Both the position numbers and the translations under genes were made by a program. This document shows, in pieces, positions 63,779 through 64,000 of a stretch of 64,000 nt of DNA. Below the pieces are notes generated by a model that was not told where the DNA came from, made no database searches, and saw only the letters and a list, made by a program, of their open reading frames with translations. This DNA is from an uncultured Bacteroidales bacterium (GTDB lineage: Bacteria; Bacteroidota; Bacteroidia; Bacteroidales; Bacteroidaceae), in assembly GCA_902778625.1 (NCBI GenBank), contig CACYYM010000009.1, forward strand, positions 1 through 64,000, read 5' to 3'. Within the stretch, counting starts at the first letter, position 1, and each line of letters starts with the position of its first letter.

Positions 63779-64000
63779 TCAGAGCCTCTGGTCGTGCTTC
63801 AGGTTATCTCGCTTTGACGTCACCATACGAACGAAATAATCGAGGATGGCCCTTGCCTGCTCCGGGGTAACAGAAAGGTAGAAGTGGCGACCCGAGGCAT
63901 CTTGCGTGTAGTGCGTATAGCCCTCGTCTGTCACCTCGATATGTCCGGCTGGCGAGATGTTGAAGAATTGCTGCGGGTCAACGGCATAGAGGACAGCCGT
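63779..64000 (-). CDS. Unknown protein, C-terminal 73 residues (start outside window)
   Basis: The frame is open from the right window edge to a TGA at 63779-63781. The visible part (VDPQQFFNISPAGHIEVTD near its start, VTPEQARAILDYFVRMV later) is globular with no membrane segment or signal, and I do not recognise its family. The gene points toward GH27 with the family-2 array in between. Too little is present to call a function. Confidence 0.7.
   Translation of the reverse strand, partial: TAVLYAVDPQQFFNISPAGHIEVTDEGYTHYTQDASGRHFYLSVTPEQARAILDYFVRMVTSKRDNLKHDQRL

Overview
The window looks like a chromosome segment of a Bacteroidales bacterium, most likely Prevotellaceae. Supporting signs are: Bacteroidetes-type promoters (TAnnTTTG -7 boxes, seen as CAAAnnTA for minus-strand genes) in front of many genes; a type V (Mfa/Fim-like) pilus operon; short Prevotella-style C-terminal tails on secreted proteins; a large T9SS-type surface protein; and the Bacteroidetes order of the division/cell-wall (dcw) cluster. 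No taxonomic marker was searched, so the genus is inference.

Layout. 1-6009: 5' part of a non-ribosomal peptide synthetase (C-A-T-C-A-T..., minus strand, cut by the window edge). 6174-10051: an operon for a membrane PP2C phosphatase fused to an anti-sigma-type kinase, a STAS antagonist, and an alginate-export-type outer-membrane barrel. 10524-11084: a thioredoxin-fold lipoprotein. 11240-25782: a seven-gene type V pilus operon (DUF3575, DUF3868, major fimbrillin, Mfa2-like anchor, two accessory or tip pilins, a 2035-aa tip-like protein). 26580-29998: gyrB, rpsT, tRNA-Glu, recO. 30132-45939: the complete dcw operon mraZ-rsmH-ftsL-ftsI-murE-mraY-murD-ftsW-murG-murC-ftsQ-ftsA-ftsZ, read on the minus strand from a promoter that carries a recognisable MraZ box. 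46184-48126: an M16 peptidase and the rpmB-rpmG-DUF4295 ribosomal operon. 48229-64000: secreted enzymes and surface proteins (GH43, EEP-family hydrolase, C69 dipeptidase, a 1735-aa protein with about 80 cysteines in its first 490 residues, PAP2 phosphatase, FISUMP/BIG2 protein, GH27 alpha-galactosidase) and a truncated unknown gene.

The most unusual content is repetitive DNA. Seven loci carry an array of exactly four copies of a 22-bp unit with a CCGC-NN-GCGG core; every array spans 75-76 bp from first to last core. Three sit in gaps of the dcw operon and one lies in frame inside the M16 peptidase gene. Three further loci carry 5-6 copies of a CACGTG-cored unit with the same 22-bp period. A third family, nonamers of the type GAC-YTN-AAK, occurs in both adenylation domains of the NRPS at the same place, in the tail of a secreted hydrolase and in two intergenic gaps. 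I do not recognise these families from the literature. The cysteine-rich secreted protein is the most unusual gene product.
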